A program made the translations under genes and the position numbers. The notes under the pieces were generated by a model. It was not told where the DNA came from. It ran no database searches and was given only the letters and a program-made list of their open reading frames with translations. This document shows, piece after piece, positions 16,074 to 25,310 of a stretch of 64,000 nt of DNA (the stretch's first letter is position 1; each line of letters begins with the position of its first letter). The DNA is from Actinomyces radicidentis. GTDB taxonomy: Bacteria; Actinomycetota; Actinomycetes; Actinomycetales; Actinomycetaceae. Location: assembly GCF_001553565.1 (NCBI RefSeq), contig NZ_CP014228.1, positions 1,860,001-1,924,000 on the forward strand, given 5' to 3'.

Positions 16074-16787
16074 GTGCTCAGTTCTCCGTACCGCGACGAC
16101 GCCGGGGTTGCCAAGTACCGGCACGAGGTTCTCGCGGTCGTCCTCAGGGTCGGGGCGGACAGCAGGCGCCTCGAGGTGCTCGCCTGGCGACGCGAGCACG
16201 AGCCCTTCACCGGGCGGTGGGCGCTCCCCTCCGGGCCGGTGGAGGTCGACGAGTCTCTCGATCGCGCGCTCGAGCGCCACCTCGCGGAGAGGGTCGACCT
16301 CACCGCCCTCTCCCACTCCGAGCAGCTCGAGACGTTCTCCGACCCGGGCCGCGACCCCTTCGAGCGCACGATCGCCACCGCGTACCTCGGTCTGGTTCCG
16401 TGCGACGCGGCGGTCCGTCCGCCTCGCGGCGTCGTGTGGCTGGACGCCCAGGAGCCGGGCGAGATGGCATTCGACCACCAGCGCGTCGTCGCCCGGGGCG
16501 TCGCGCGGCTCCGGGCGAAGATGTCGTACACGAACATCGCCTTCGCGCTCGCCCCGTCGGAGTTCGTTCTGTCCGAGCTGCGCGAGGTGTACGTGGCCGC
16601 CCTCGGGCACGACGTCGACGTCACGAACCTCGGGCGCGTCCTGGCTCGACGCCGGCAGATCGTCGAGACGGGCGGACGGCGCAGCGCCGGGGCCCAGGGC
16701 GGCCGCCCCGCCCGCCTCTACCGCTTCGTGGACCGGCGCTACGCCGTCACCGACCCCTTCGCCGTCCTCAAGGGCCCGGCAGCCTGA
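16074..16787 (+). CDS. nrtR: NrtR-type NUDIX transcriptional regulator of NAD synthesis
   Basis: A 237-residue protein: an N-terminal NUDIX-like domain (about 12-145) and a C-terminal winged-helix domain (about 150-237). NrtR proteins bind ADP-ribose or related NAD metabolites in the NUDIX domain and release DNA. The segment ALPSGPVEVDESLDRALERHLAE stands where a catalytic NUDIX box (GX5EX7REUXEEXGU) would be; the REXXEE core is degenerate, so hydrolysis is unlikely. Its position divergent from nadABC supports the assignment. GTG 16074 follows TACCAT (16062-16067) by six bases; an in-frame ATG at 16038 would place the start within the operator. Confidence 0.88.
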   Translation: MLSSPYRDDAGVAKYRHEVLAVVLRVGADSRRLEVLAWRREHEPFTGRWALPSGPVEVDESLDRALERHLAERVDLTALSHSEQLETFSDPGRDPFERTIATAYLGLVPCDAAVRPPRGVVWLDAQEPGEMAFDHQRVVARGVARLRAKMSYTNIAFALAPSEFVLSELREVYVAALGHDVDVTNLGRVLARRRQIVETGGRRSAGAQGGRPARLYRFVDRRYAVTDPFAVLKGPAA

Positions 16788-16877
16788 CCCGCGCAGGCCC
16801 CGCGGCCGGGCGTCACGGCGGCCGTCATGCCGTGAGAGGAGGCGGGGGCACGCGCTCGTCGACCGTACTCTGGCCCC

Positions 16878-18074
16878 ATGAGCGAGACGCACGAGAACCC
16901 CGGCCCGGCGAGCGCCCCCGTCGCCCTGCCCCCGCTCGGCTCCGACCCCGTCGAGATCGCCCGCGCCCTCGTCGACGCCCGCTCCGTGTCCGGCGAGGAG
17001 ACCGTCCTCGCCGACGCCGTCGAGGCTGCCCTCCGCGCCTGCCCGCACCTCGAGGTCCTGCGGCACGGGGACACCGTCGTCGCCCGGACGAACCTGGGCC
17101 GGCCCGAGCGCGTCATCGTCGCCGGGCACCTCGACACGGTCCCCGTCGCCGTCACCTCGGAGCAGCCGGACGGCAACGTCCCCGGCCGCCTCGAGAGCCG
17201 CGACGGCGAGGAGGTCCTGTGGGGCCGCGGCAGCGTGGACATGAAGGGCGGTGACGCCGTCATCCTCCACCTGGCCGCCGCGCTCGCGGCCCCGCGCCGG
17301 GACGTCACCTGGGTCCTCTACGACCACGAGGAGGTCGAGGCCTCCCTCAACGGTCTCGGCCGGGCGCTCGACGCCCACCCCGACTGGTTCGAGGCCGATC
17401 TCGCCGTCCTCGGCGAGCCCACCGCGGGCGACATCGAGGGCGGCTGCAACGGCACCCTGCGCCTCATCCTCGATGTCCCTGGCCGCGCCGCCCACTCCGG
17501 GCGCGCCTGGGTGGGCGCGAACGCGATCCACGCCGCCGGCGACCTCGTCGGCCGTGCCGCCGCGGCGCCCGTGCGCACCGTCGACGTCGAGGGCCTCGCC
17601 TACCGTGAGGGCTTCAACGTCACCCTCATCGAGGGCGGCGTCGCCACGAACACGATCCCGCCGTCGTGCCGCGTCACCGTCAACTACCGCTTTGCCCCGG
17701 ATCTGTCGGCCGAGGAGGCCCTGGCCCGCGCCAAGCGCGTCCTCGCCGGCCTGCCCGTCGACGGCGGCGAGACCGACCCCGTCATCGACGGCGGCACCGG
17801 CCCCGTGGTGGTCACCCTGGACGACCTCAGCCCCGCCGCCCGGCCCGGCCTCGACTCCCCGCTCGCCGCGGAGCTCATCGCCGCCGTGCGCGAGCGCGGG
17901 GGAGAGGTCGGCCCCAAGTACGGGTGGACCGACGTCGCCCGCTTCTCCGCCGCCGGGATCCCCGCCGTCAACCTCGGCCCAGGGGACGCCCTCCTCGCCC
18001 ACACCGACGACGAGCACTGCCCCGTCTCCCAGATCCGCGACGTCGCCGGGGTCCTGCGCGACTGGCTCGCCTGA
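16878..18074 (+). CDS. dapE: Succinyl-diaminopimelate desuccinylase
   Basis: A 398-residue M20-family zinc hydrolase of the lysine/meso-diaminopimelate pathway. The metal-binding motifs are GHLDTVPV (about residues 80-87), GRGSVDMKGG, and the catalytic/ligand pair in YDHEEVEASLNG, where most relatives have EEE. LGEPTAG and HSGRAWVGANAIH follow as expected. The start ATG has TACTCT six bases upstream (16866-16871), which suggests a leaderless message. Many Actinomyces use lysine or ornithine in their peptidoglycan, so the enzyme may serve lysine supply. Confidence 0.92.
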   Translation: MSETHENPGPASAPVALPPLGSDPVEIARALVDARSVSGEETVLADAVEAALRACPHLEVLRHGDTVVARTNLGRPERVIVAGHLDTVPVAVTSEQPDGNVPGRLESRDGEEVLWGRGSVDMKGGDAVILHLAAALAAPRRDVTWVLYDHEEVEASLNGLGRALDAHPDWFEADLAVLGEPTAGDIEGGCNGTLRLILDVPGRAAHSGRAWVGANAIHAAGDLVGRAAAAPVRTVDVEGLAYREGFNVTLIEGGVATNTIPPSCRVTVNYRFAPDLSAEEALARAKRVLAGLPVDGGETDPVIDGGTGPVVVTLDDLSPAARPGLDSPLAAELIAAVRERGGEVGPKYGWTDVARFSAAGIPAVNLGPGDALLAHTDDEHCPVSQIRDVAGVLRDWLA

Positions 18075-18225
18075 GCCGCAGCGGCGGACGGCCGGCCCTG
18101 GCCGCAGGCGGCCCGGCCCCGCGCGGCGCCGTCCGCGCCCGGCGCCGGCGGCGGATCGGCCGCGTTCACCCCGCCGCCGGGTGTTGTTCAGGGAGCGGGC
18201 CCACGGCGGGTGGATCATTCCCCCC

Positions 18226-19038
18226 ATGACCAAGAGAGAGTCCTACCGCAAGGGCCCGGTGCTGCTGCGCGGCACCCAGATCCCCGCCCAGACGACCGAC
18301 GCGCGCCTCCTGTCCAGCCGCGACGACACCGACTGGCTCCACAAGGACCCCTGGCGCGTCATGCGCATCCAGGCGGAGTTCGTCGAGGGCTTCGGCGCTC
18401 TCGCCGAGCTCGGCCCCGCGGTCAGCGTCTTCGGCTCCGCGCGCACGCGCCCCGACGACCCCTACTACGCCGTCGCCGAGGAGACCGGCCACCGCCTGGC
18501 CGACGCCGGCTACGCCGTCATCACGGGTGGCGGCCCCGGCGCCATGGAGGCCGCCAACAAGGGCGCCCAGGAGGCCGGCGGCGTCAGCGTCGGCCTCGGC
18601 ATCGAGCTGCCCCACGAGCAGGGCATGAACGAGTACGTCGACCTCGGCGTCAACTTCCGCTACTTCTTCGCCCGCAAGACGATGTTCGTCAAGTACTCCG
18701 ACGGCTTCGTCGTCATGCCCGGCGGATTCGGCACCATGGACGAGCTCTTCGAGGCCCTCACCCTCGTCCAGACCCGCAAGGTCCTCTCCTTCCCCGTCGT
18801 CCTCGTGGGCCGCGACTACTGGGGCGGCCTCCACGACTGGATCCGCACGACCCTGGTCGACGCCGGCACCGTCTCGCCCGAGGACCCCGAGCTCCTCCAC
18901 GTCGTCGACACCGCCGAGGAGGCCGTCGAGCTCGTCGTCGGCACCGCCAAGCGCGTGCGCGCCGACGCCGCCGCCCAGGCCGCGGCCGAGGCCGCCGAGG
19001 CGGCTCAGGCGGCGGCCGCCCGCGACGGCGAGGAGTGA
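18226..19038 (+). CDS. TIGR00730/LOG-family Rossmann-fold protein (cytokinin phosphoribohydrolase-like)
   Basis: A 270-residue LOG-family protein. The two family signatures are present: GGGPGAMEAANKGA (about residues 102-115) and PGGFGTMDELFE (about 165-176), which form the nucleotide and catalytic pocket of enzymes that release the base from nucleoside monophosphates. An extension of Ala-rich, helical character (about 240-270) follows the domain. The bacterial substrate is probably a nucleoside 5'-monophosphate; a cytokinin role cannot be claimed. The ATG at 18226 follows a C-rich stretch without an evident ribosome-binding site. The gene sits in the conserved dapE-LOG-DUF3117 order of actinobacteria. 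Confidence 0.88.
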   Translation: MTKRESYRKGPVLLRGTQIPAQTTDARLLSSRDDTDWLHKDPWRVMRIQAEFVEGFGALAELGPAVSVFGSARTRPDDPYYAVAEETGHRLADAGYAVITGGGPGAMEAANKGAQEAGGVSVGLGIELPHEQGMNEYVDLGVNFRYFFARKTMFVKYSDGFVVMPGGFGTMDELFEALTLVQTRKVLSFPVVLVGRDYWGGLHDWIRTTLVDAGTVSPEDPELLHVVDTAEEAVELVVGTAKRVRADAAAQAAAEAAEAAQAAAARDGEE

Positions 19039-19187
19039 GGAGCGGGTCGGATCCGGCCGAGACGTCAGGAAAGTGGTTGAACCTGAATGAAGTCGGCCAC
19101 CTTCCTTCGCTGCTTGTGGGTTCCATGCGGTAGGATCCACCTGGTAGCGCGGTGAGGATCCGCGGAAACGCACCGAAAGGGGAGCCC

Positions 19188-19355
19188 ATGGCTGCCATGA
19201 AGCCCAGGACCGGAGACGGGCCGCTCGAGGTCGTCAAGGAAGGCCGCTCCATCATCATGCGGGTGCCGCTCGAGGGCGGCGGCCGTCTCGTCGTCGAGAT
19301 CACCCCGGACGAGATCAAGGAGCTCCAGGAGGCTCTCGCCTCCGTCAAGGTCTGA
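19188..19355 (+). CDS. DUF3117 small protein
   Basis: A 55-residue protein opening with MAAMKPRTGDGPLEVVKEGR and continuing with a strongly conserved beta-rich region containing VPLEGGGRLVVEITPDE. DUF3117 proteins are near-universal in actinobacteria and have no established function. The start ATG is preceded by an AAAGGGGAG ribosome-binding site; a longer reading from 19152 is not supported. A convergent terminator follows. Confidence 0.92.
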   Translation: MAAMKPRTGDGPLEVVKEGRSIIMRVPLEGGGRLVVEITPDEIKELQEALASVKV

Positions 19356-19433
19356 GCACCGCCACGGCTCTGGCCCGCGCGTCCCGGACGCGTCGCGCGG
19401 AGCCGCCGCCCCTGAGGCGGAACGGTACGAGAG

Positions 19434-19464
19434 AGGACCGGGTCCCCGTGAGGGACCCGGTCCT
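19434..19464. terminator. Hairpin terminator between DUF3117 gene and O-methyltransferase gene
   Basis: Perfect 12-bp arms (19434-19445 and 19453-19464) enclose a 7-base loop and are followed by TTCG. It lies between convergent genes. Confidence 0.75.
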
Positions 19465-19518
19465 TCGTCGTGCTCGGGGTGGGTCTGCGGCGCCGGCCCC
19501 GGCGGCGGGAACGGGTGC

Positions 19519-20154
19519 TCAGCCCGCCTGGACGGCCACGAGCAGGCCGTCTCCGACGGGCAGGAGCGTGGTCAGCATGTCCTCGCGCTCACGCAGGCGG
19601 CGACCGAGCTCACGGGCCGCGACCGTCCGGGCGTCGCGGCGGGCCGGGTCTCCCACGTGGTCGTTCTGCAGGGCGTGCGTGACGACGAGGACGCCGCCGA
19701 CGCGGAGCATCCGGATGGCGCCCTCGGCGAGCTCGGCCGCCTCCTCCGGGTCGACGTCGAGGACGACCATGTCGTAGGAGCGGGCGGCCATGCGCGGCAT
19801 GACGTCGGCGGCGCGGCCCTGGATGAGGCGCGTGCGAGAGGAGGGGTGGCCGGCGGCCTCGAAGGAGCGACGGGCCTCGCGCTGGAGCTCGGCCTCGACG
19901 TCGATCGTGGTGAGCACGCCGGCCGGGCCCATGCCGTCCAGGAGCCAGAGTCCCGAGACGCCGGTGCCGGTACCGATCTCCGCGACGGAGCGGGCGCCGA
20001 CGGAGGCCGTGAGCATGCGCAGGGCCGCACCGGTGCCGACCGAGACCGGGTCCGTGCCCAGCTCGACGCCGCGCACCCGGGCCTGGGCGGCGGGCTCGCC
20101 CTCCGAGACGAAGTCCTCGGTGTAGGACCAGCTGAGGGTCTTGTCAGCACTCAC
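19519..20154 (-). CDS. O-methyltransferase (SAM-dependent, class I)
   Basis: A 211-residue methyltransferase of the O-methyltransferase family 3. The SAM-binding motif is AEIGTGTGVSGLWLLDG (about residues 57-73), followed by TTIDVEAELQ and YDMVVLDVDPEE. It resembles mycobacterial Rv1220c, which lies near tatB in those genomes. Most family members carry a second DD metal pair; here the post-motif reads LDVDPEE. The substrate is unknown. The start chosen is GTG 20154 with AGGAAAGG eight bases upstream; a reading to 20253 adds an unlikely Arg-rich tail. Confidence 0.87.
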   Translation of the reverse strand: MSADKTLSWSYTEDFVSEGEPAAQARVRGVELGTDPVSVGTGAALRMLTASVGARSVAEIGTGTGVSGLWLLDGMGPAGVLTTIDVEAELQREARRSFEAAGHPSSRTRLIQGRAADVMPRMAARSYDMVVLDVDPEEAAELAEGAIRMLRVGGVLVVTHALQNDHVGDPARRDARTVAARELGRRLREREDMLTTLLPVGDGLLVAVQAG

Positions 20155-20342
20155 GATGTGGCCTTTCCTAACCTGCGTCCTGGCTCGACGCGCCGTGCGG
20201 GGCCGCGCGCGGGACGCGACGGCTGCGCGCTCATTGTTCCAGGTCCGCGTCACAGGCGGGGGCGCGGGGCCGTGGCGATGCCCACGCCGGCGGCGTGGGA
20301 CGGCGCACGTCCGCGGCCCGGGCCGCTCCCTATACTTGCCGC

Positions 20343-21518
20343 GTGTTCGGCATCTCCGGTGGCGAGTTCCTCGTCATCCTCCTCGTCATCGCGATCGTGG
20401 TAGGCCCGCAGCGCCTGCCCGAGTACACCCGCACGGTCACGCAGTGGGTGCGTCAGCTGCGCCTCTTCCTCGACAACGCGAAGCAGCAGATCGCCGAGGA
20501 GGTCGGCCCCGAGCTCGCCGACATCAACCTCTCCGACCTCGACCCGCGCAACTACGACCCGCGCAAGATCGTCCGCGACGCCCTCGGCGAGGACATCGAG
20601 GCCATCCGCAAGGACTTCGAGAACCCGATCAAGTCCGTCGTCGACGCCGCCAAGGGCGCCTCCGACGAGGCGGCCGGCGAGGTCAGCTCCGAGGTCAACG
20701 CCGGCACCTCGAACAAGTCGCTCAAGCAGATGATCGACGACAAGGCCGAGGAGACGCGCGCCGCGCGGGCCGCCGCCTCCGGGACCGCCGCCGCGACCGG
20801 TGCAGCAGCCGCTGTCGCCGCCACCGCCGACGCCGGGACCGCGGAGGACGCCGCGAGCACCCGGACCGCTGAGGGCGCCGACGGCGCCGTGGACACCGTC
20901 CAGCCGACGGATGAGCCGGTCGAGCCGGCTGGGTCGGCCGACGCCTCCGGTACCACGCCCCTCGAGGACGGGACCGCCGTCGAGGAGCCCGCTGTGACGA
21001 CCGAGGACGCCGCGCACGGCGCGCCGCAGGACGCCGCCGAGGACGCCGATGACGACGACGAGGTCGAGGACCCCGAGCGCCGCGCCTTCCTCGCGAGCGC
21101 CGCCGAGTCCGCGGGCGACGTCGTCGAGGACGTCGCCGGGATCCTCGACCCCACCGACACCATCGAGGACGCCATCGCCGACAGGGCGGACGAGACCCAG
21201 CAGGCGGAGTCCGCGGAGCACGGCGAGCCCGCCGCCGAGGCCCCCGAGACCGCGGACGGTCCGGACGCCCCCGCACCGCGCGGCGTCCTCGTCGGCACCG
21301 GCGCCGGGACCCCGGCACCGACCGAGGCGGTCTCGGAGCAGAACCCTCAGCCCGCGGCCGCGCCCACCGTCCCCTCTTCGCTCGTCGCCTCCCCCGAGGA
21401 CCTGCCGAGCGCCGTCGCCGAGCGCGTCCGCCCGGTCTCGCCGCGCGACATCGTGCGCGCCGCCAACCAGGCCGCGCGCACCCGCGCGGAGGCGGCCCGC
21501 GCCCGCGTCGACGCCTGA
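20343..21518 (+). CDS. tatB: Sec-independent protein translocase TatB
   Basis: A 391-residue Tat component. The N-terminus VFGISGGEFLVILLVIAIVVGP is the single membrane helix, followed by the RLPEYTRTV amphipathic start typical of TatA/TatB. Classical TatB ends at about 150-170 residues; here residues ~105-391 form a long Ala/Glu/Asp-rich, probably disordered tail. The start is GTG with TATACT at 20331-20336 six bases before it (leaderless). The order O-methyltransferase, tatB, mrp is shared with mycobacteria. TatB rather than TatA is favoured by length and neighbourhood. Confidence 0.88.
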   Translation: MFGISGGEFLVILLVIAIVVGPQRLPEYTRTVTQWVRQLRLFLDNAKQQIAEEVGPELADINLSDLDPRNYDPRKIVRDALGEDIEAIRKDFENPIKSVVDAAKGASDEAAGEVSSEVNAGTSNKSLKQMIDDKAEETRAARAAASGTAAATGAAAAVAATADAGTAEDAASTRTAEGADGAVDTVQPTDEPVEPAGSADASGTTPLEDGTAVEEPAVTTEDAAHGAPQDAAEDADDDDEVEDPERRAFLASAAESAGDVVEDVAGILDPTDTIEDAIADRADETQQAESAEHGEPAAEAPETADGPDAPAPRGVLVGTGAGTPAPTEAVSEQNPQPAAAPTVPSSLVASPEDLPSAVAERVRPVSPRDIVRAANQAARTRAEAARARVDA

Positions 21519-21553
21519 GCGACAGCCTGCCCGCGCCTCACCGCGAGACCAGA

Positions 21554-21591
21554 ACGGGCCCGTCCGCGAATCCCTTCGCGGACGGGCCCGT
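21554..21591. terminator. Hairpin terminator between tatB and mrp
   Basis: Perfect 17-bp arms (21554-21570 and 21575-21591) enclose a TCCC loop. It lies between convergent genes and can act for both. Confidence 0.82.
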
Positions 21592-21623
21592 CCCTCGTCC
21601 CGGCGCCCTCACGGGCGCGGACC

Positions 21624-22772
21624 TCAGTTGTTGATCGGGCTGACGCCGAGCTTCATGCCGGACAGGCCGCGCTTGACGTGCCCGAGCCGCTGCGCGACGC
21701 GCGAGAGCTCGAGTGCCGCCGGGGCGTCCGCAGCCGGCTTGCCGCCGTCGGCGACCGTCGCCGGGGTGCCCGTGTCCGAGCCCTCCCGCAGCCGGATGTC
21801 GAGGGGGAGCTGGGCGAGCAGCGGCACCTCGTAGCCGAGGGTCTCCGAGAGCGACTCGCTCACGGCCTGACCGCCGCCGGAGCCGAAGATCTCGAGGCGG
21901 GAGCCGTCGGGCTGGGGCATGTAGGACATGTTCTCGATGACGCCGACGACCTTCTGGTGCGTCTGCGTCGCGATGAGCCCCGTGCGCTCGGCGACCTCCG
22001 CGGCGGCCTGCTGCGGCGTCGTCACGACGAGGATCTCCGCGTTCGGCAGGAGCTGCGCCACGGAGATGGTGACGTCGCCGGTGCCGGGCGGGAGGTCGAG
22101 GAGGAGGACGTCGAGGTCGCCCCAGAAGACGTCGGAGAGGAACTGCTGGACCGCGCGGTGCAGCATGGGGCCGCGCCAGACGACGGGCTGCTTGTCCTCG
22201 ACGAACATGCCGATCGAGATGACCTTCACGTCGTGCGCCACCGGCGGCACGATCATGCCGTCGAGCTGCGTGGGGACCTGGTCGACGCCGAGCATGCGGG
22301 GGATGGAGAAGCCGTAGATGTCGGCGTCGACGACGCCCACGGACAGGCCCTGCGCGGCCAGCGCCGCGGCGAGGTTCGCGGTCACCGAGGACTTGCCGAC
22401 GCCGCCCTTGCCGGAGGTCACGGCGTAGACCTTGGTGAGGTTGCCCGGCTTGGTGAAGGGGATGACGGGCTCGGCGGCGCCGCCGCGCAGGCGGGTGCGC
22501 AGCTCGGCGCGCTGCTCGTCGTTCATGACGCCCATGCGGACCTGCACGTCGGTGACGCCCTCGACGGCGCCGACCTCCTTGCGGGTGTCCGCGGTGATGG
22601 TGTCCCGCAGGGGGCACCCGGAGACCGTGAGGAGGACGCCCACGGTGACGACGCCGTCGTCGCTGATCTCGATTGACTCGACCATGCCGAGATCGGTGAT
22701 GGGGCGCCTGATCTCCGGGTCGATGACGCGGGTGAGGGCCTCGCGTACCTGCTCTTCTGTGGGGGTGGACAT
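21624..22772 (-). CDS. mrp: Mrp/NBP35-family P-loop ATPase (iron-sulfur carrier)
   Basis: A 382-residue protein: an N-terminal MIP18/DUF59 domain (about 1-85, with DPEIRRPITDLGMV and the conserved Cys in SGCPLRDTI) and a deviant Walker A P-loop GKGGVGKS at 121-128. The family loads and transfers Fe-S clusters. The C-terminal CxxC that most Mrp proteins carry before the FGSGGG motif is missing: the segment reads PQPDGSRLEIFGSGGG. Actinobacterial homologues often lack it, so cluster binding may differ. The start has TAGGAT six bases upstream (22784-22779). Confidence 0.92.
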   Translation of the reverse strand: MSTPTEEQVREALTRVIDPEIRRPITDLGMVESIEISDDGVVTVGVLLTVSGCPLRDTITADTRKEVGAVEGVTDVQVRMGVMNDEQRAELRTRLRGGAAEPVIPFTKPGNLTKVYAVTSGKGGVGKSSVTANLAAALAAQGLSVGVVDADIYGFSIPRMLGVDQVPTQLDGMIVPPVAHDVKVISIGMFVEDKQPVVWRGPMLHRAVQQFLSDVFWGDLDVLLLDLPPGTGDVTISVAQLLPNAEILVVTTPQQAAAEVAERTGLIATQTHQKVVGVIENMSYMPQPDGSRLEIFGSGGGQAVSESLSETLGYEVPLLAQLPLDIRLREGSDTGTPATVADGGKPAADAPAALELSRVAQRLGHVKRGLSGMKLGVSPINN

Positions 22773-22959
22773 GGGTTCATCCTACGGGCGGCCCACACGG
22801 TCTCCGTCGTGGTGAGGAGCACGTACCGGGCGAGTCATCCGCCCGGCTGAGGGGCTACTGAGCGGCGGGCACATAGGGTTGCTAGTACCACGACGACCGT
22901 GACGGCAGCGCCGCCCCGACGCCGCCACCCCGACTCACGAGACAAGCAATCCCACGTCG

Positions 22960-25197
22960 ATGACCTCCACCAACGAGCCCCGCCCCGGTCGCCCCCGGAC
23001 CGCGGGCTCCACCGACCGCGACGGCGGCAGCGCCGCCCGCTCCGCGGCCCCCCTGCGCGCCCAGCGAGCCGCCCGCGCCCGCGCGGGCGCCGAACGCGCC
23101 GACTCCTCCCGACCCGCCGGCCCGGCGCGTCAGGCGAGCCGCCGCCGCGGCGTCCCCGCTGCCCGCACCGGCCGCCCCGACACGCGCACGGCCGCCCGTC
23201 CGCCCGCCGCCCGGCCCCCGCGCCGCGGCGCCGCCCCCAGCTCGACCGGCCCGCGCCGCGGCCGGATCGTCGGCGTCGACGGCCTGCGCGCCGTCGCCGT
23301 CGTCCTCGTCCTCGTCTACCACCTGCTCCCCGGCGTCATGCCCGGCGGCATGGTCGGCGTCGACGCCTTCTTCGTCATCTCCGGCTTCCTCATCACGACC
23401 CTGCTCGTCGACGAGCGCCGCCGCACGGGCCGCACCGACCTCAAGCGCTTCTGGAGCCGGCGCCTGCGGCGCATCGTGCCCGCGCTTCTCCTCGCGGTGG
23501 TCACCGTCGTCTCCTGCGCCGCGTCCCTCGGCGGGGACGTCCTCCTCGGCGTGCGCCGCCAGGTGCTCGGGGCCGCCGCCCTCGTCTACAACTGGGTGGA
23601 GATCGCCGCCGGCTCCAGCTACTTCGACCAGGCCCAGCCCCTCCTCCTCACCAACGTGTGGTCACTGGCGGTCGAGGAGCAGTTCTACGTCATCTGGCCC
23701 CTCGTCCTCATCGTCCTGCTCGCAGGACGCACCGACCGCCGAGCCACGAGGCGCGCCGCCGTCGGCGCCCTCGTGCTGTCCGTCGCCTCCTTCGCCTGGG
23801 CCGGCGTGCTCGCCGCCCACGGCGCCTCGCCCTCGCGCACGTACATGGGGACCGACGCCCACGCCTTCGGCCTCATGCTCGGCGCCGCCCTCGCCCTGTG
23901 GCACGGACGCGCCCTCGACCCCGACCTGGCGCCGGCCCCAGCGCGCGTCCGGCGCCTGCGCGGGGCCCTCGGCTGGGTCGGCCTGGCGGGCCTCCTCCTC
24001 GTCGGCCGCGTCGCCGACGACGGCGTCCGCGGCGCCGGCCCCTTCCAGACCACCTGCTGGCTGGCCCTCGCCAGCGTCCTCACCGCGCTCATCCTCCAGT
24101 CCCTTACCCGCGAGGTCGCCGAGGCCCCCGGGCCGGCCGGCGTCCTCCCGCGGATCCTCGAGGCCCGGCCGCTCGGCTGGCTCGGCACCCGCTCCTACGG
24201 CCTGTACCTGTGGCACTGGCCGCTGTGGGTCCTCGCCTTCTACGCCGTCCCGGCCTCCACCTCGCCGGGCGTTACGGCCGCTGTCGTCACCGTCGTCAGC
24301 ATCATCGTCGCCGAGCTGTCCTACCGCTTCATCGAGACGCCGATCCGGCGCGACGGCGTGGCCGCCTGGCTGCGCTCCGCCCGCGGCATGACGAGCCGCG
24401 GCATCGTCTCGCTCAGCGCGGCCGTCACCGTCGTCGTCATGCTCGTCGCCCTCGGCTTCGCCGCCCAGCCGCGCGAGTCCAGCGCCCAGCAGGCCATCGA
24501 GGCGGGCGCGCTCGCGCTGTCGAGCCCGAGCACCACCGCCACGGGCGCACCGACGCCCCGGGCGACCGCCACCGGCACGGCGACCGCGACGGGCACGGCG
24601 ACCGCGACGGGCACGGCGACCGCGACGGGCACGGCGACCGCCCGGGCCAGCGCCACCCCGACGCCGACCGCCTCACCCAGCGAGGTCCCGACTGACGGCG
24701 CCGCGGTCCCGGGGGACCAGGTCGAGGTCATCGGGGACTCCGTCGCCCTCGCGGCGGCCCCCTCGATGGAGGCGCTCTTCCCCGGCATCGGCATCGACGC
24801 CAAGGTCTCGCGCAACTACACGTCGGCCCTCGAGACCCTCGCCGCCGCCGACGCCACCTACGGGGCGCGCACGTACGTCGTCGTCGGGCTCGCCACCAAC
24901 GCCACGGTCTCCGAGGACCAGCTGGGCGCCCTCCTCGCCGCGGTCGGCGACGACCGCGACCTCATCCTCGTCACCGGCTACGGACCGGCCCGCACGACGT
25001 GGATCCCCGGCGCCAACGAGGAGATCCGCTCCTTCGCCCAGGAGCACCCGGACCAGGTCGCCGTCGCCTCCTGGGACGAGGCCATCAAGGGCCGCGAGGA
25101 CCTCCTCGCCCAGGACCAGGTGCACCCCGGTCCCGAGGGCGGTGCCATCTACGCCCAGGCCGTCAACCAGGCCATCGCCTCCCTCGCCAAGGGCTGA
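22960..25197 (+). CDS. Acyltransferase-3 / SGNH cell-surface O-acetyltransferase (OatA-like)
   Basis: A 745-residue membrane enzyme. The order is: ~100 Arg/Ala-rich cytoplasmic residues, an acyltransferase-3 domain (about 105-500) with GLRAVAVVLVLVYH, FFVISGFLITTLL and the RFIETPIRR end motif, a Thr/Ala linker with short repeats, and an extracytoplasmic SGNH domain (about 585-745). In the SGNH domain the catalytic Ser lies in VIGDSVALAA and the Asp/His pair in DQVHPGPEGG. Such fusions O-acetylate peptidoglycan or wall glycopolymers. The start ATG 22960 lacks a clear ribosome-binding site, so the exact N-terminus is uncertain. Confidence 0.88.
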   Translation: MTSTNEPRPGRPRTAGSTDRDGGSAARSAAPLRAQRAARARAGAERADSSRPAGPARQASRRRGVPAARTGRPDTRTAARPPAARPPRRGAAPSSTGPRRGRIVGVDGLRAVAVVLVLVYHLLPGVMPGGMVGVDAFFVISGFLITTLLVDERRRTGRTDLKRFWSRRLRRIVPALLLAVVTVVSCAASLGGDVLLGVRRQVLGAAALVYNWVEIAAGSSYFDQAQPLLLTNVWSLAVEEQFYVIWPLVLIVLLAGRTDRRATRRAAVGALVLSVASFAWAGVLAAHGASPSRTYMGTDAHAFGLMLGAALALWHGRALDPDLAPAPARVRRLRGALGWVGLAGLLLVGRVADDGVRGAGPFQTTCWLALASVLTALILQSLTREVAEAPGPAGVLPRILEARPLGWLGTRSYGLYLWHWPLWVLAFYAVPASTSPGVTAAVVTVVSIIVAELSYRFIETPIRRDGVAAWLRSARGMTSRGIVSLSAAVTVVVMLVALGFAAQPRESSAQQAIEAGALALSSPSTTATGAPTPRATATGTATATGTATATGTATATGTATARASATPTPTASPSEVPTDGAAVPGDQVEVIGDSVALAAAPSMEALFPGIGIDAKVSRNYTSALETLAAADATYGARTYVVVGLATNATVSEDQLGALLAAVGDDRDLILVTGYGPARTTWIPGANEEIRSFAQEHPDQVAVASWDEAIKGREDLLAQDQVHPGPEGGAIYAQAVNQAIASLAKG
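24574..24642. repeat. 18-bp tandem repeat inside acyltransferase linker
   Basis: Three perfect copies of GGCACGGCGACCGCGACG plus a partial fourth encode the repeating GTATAT linker between the membrane and SGNH domains. As a multiple of three it can change copy number without frameshift. Confidence 0.9.
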
Positions 25198-25220
25198 GGG
25201 CCGAGCGCCCGAGCACGAGG

Positions 25221-25265
25221 AACCGGCCGGGAGGAGCGCCGTCGCGGTGCTCGTCCCGGCCGGTT
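25221..25265. terminator. Hairpin terminator between acyltransferase and DUF1003 genes
   Basis: Perfect 12-bp arms (25221-25232 and 25254-25265) enclose 21 bases. It lies between convergent genes. Confidence 0.7.
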
Positions 25266-25310
25266 CGTCGTCCGTCAGGCCTCTCGAGCGAGGGGCTCCG
25301 CGCCAGCGCC

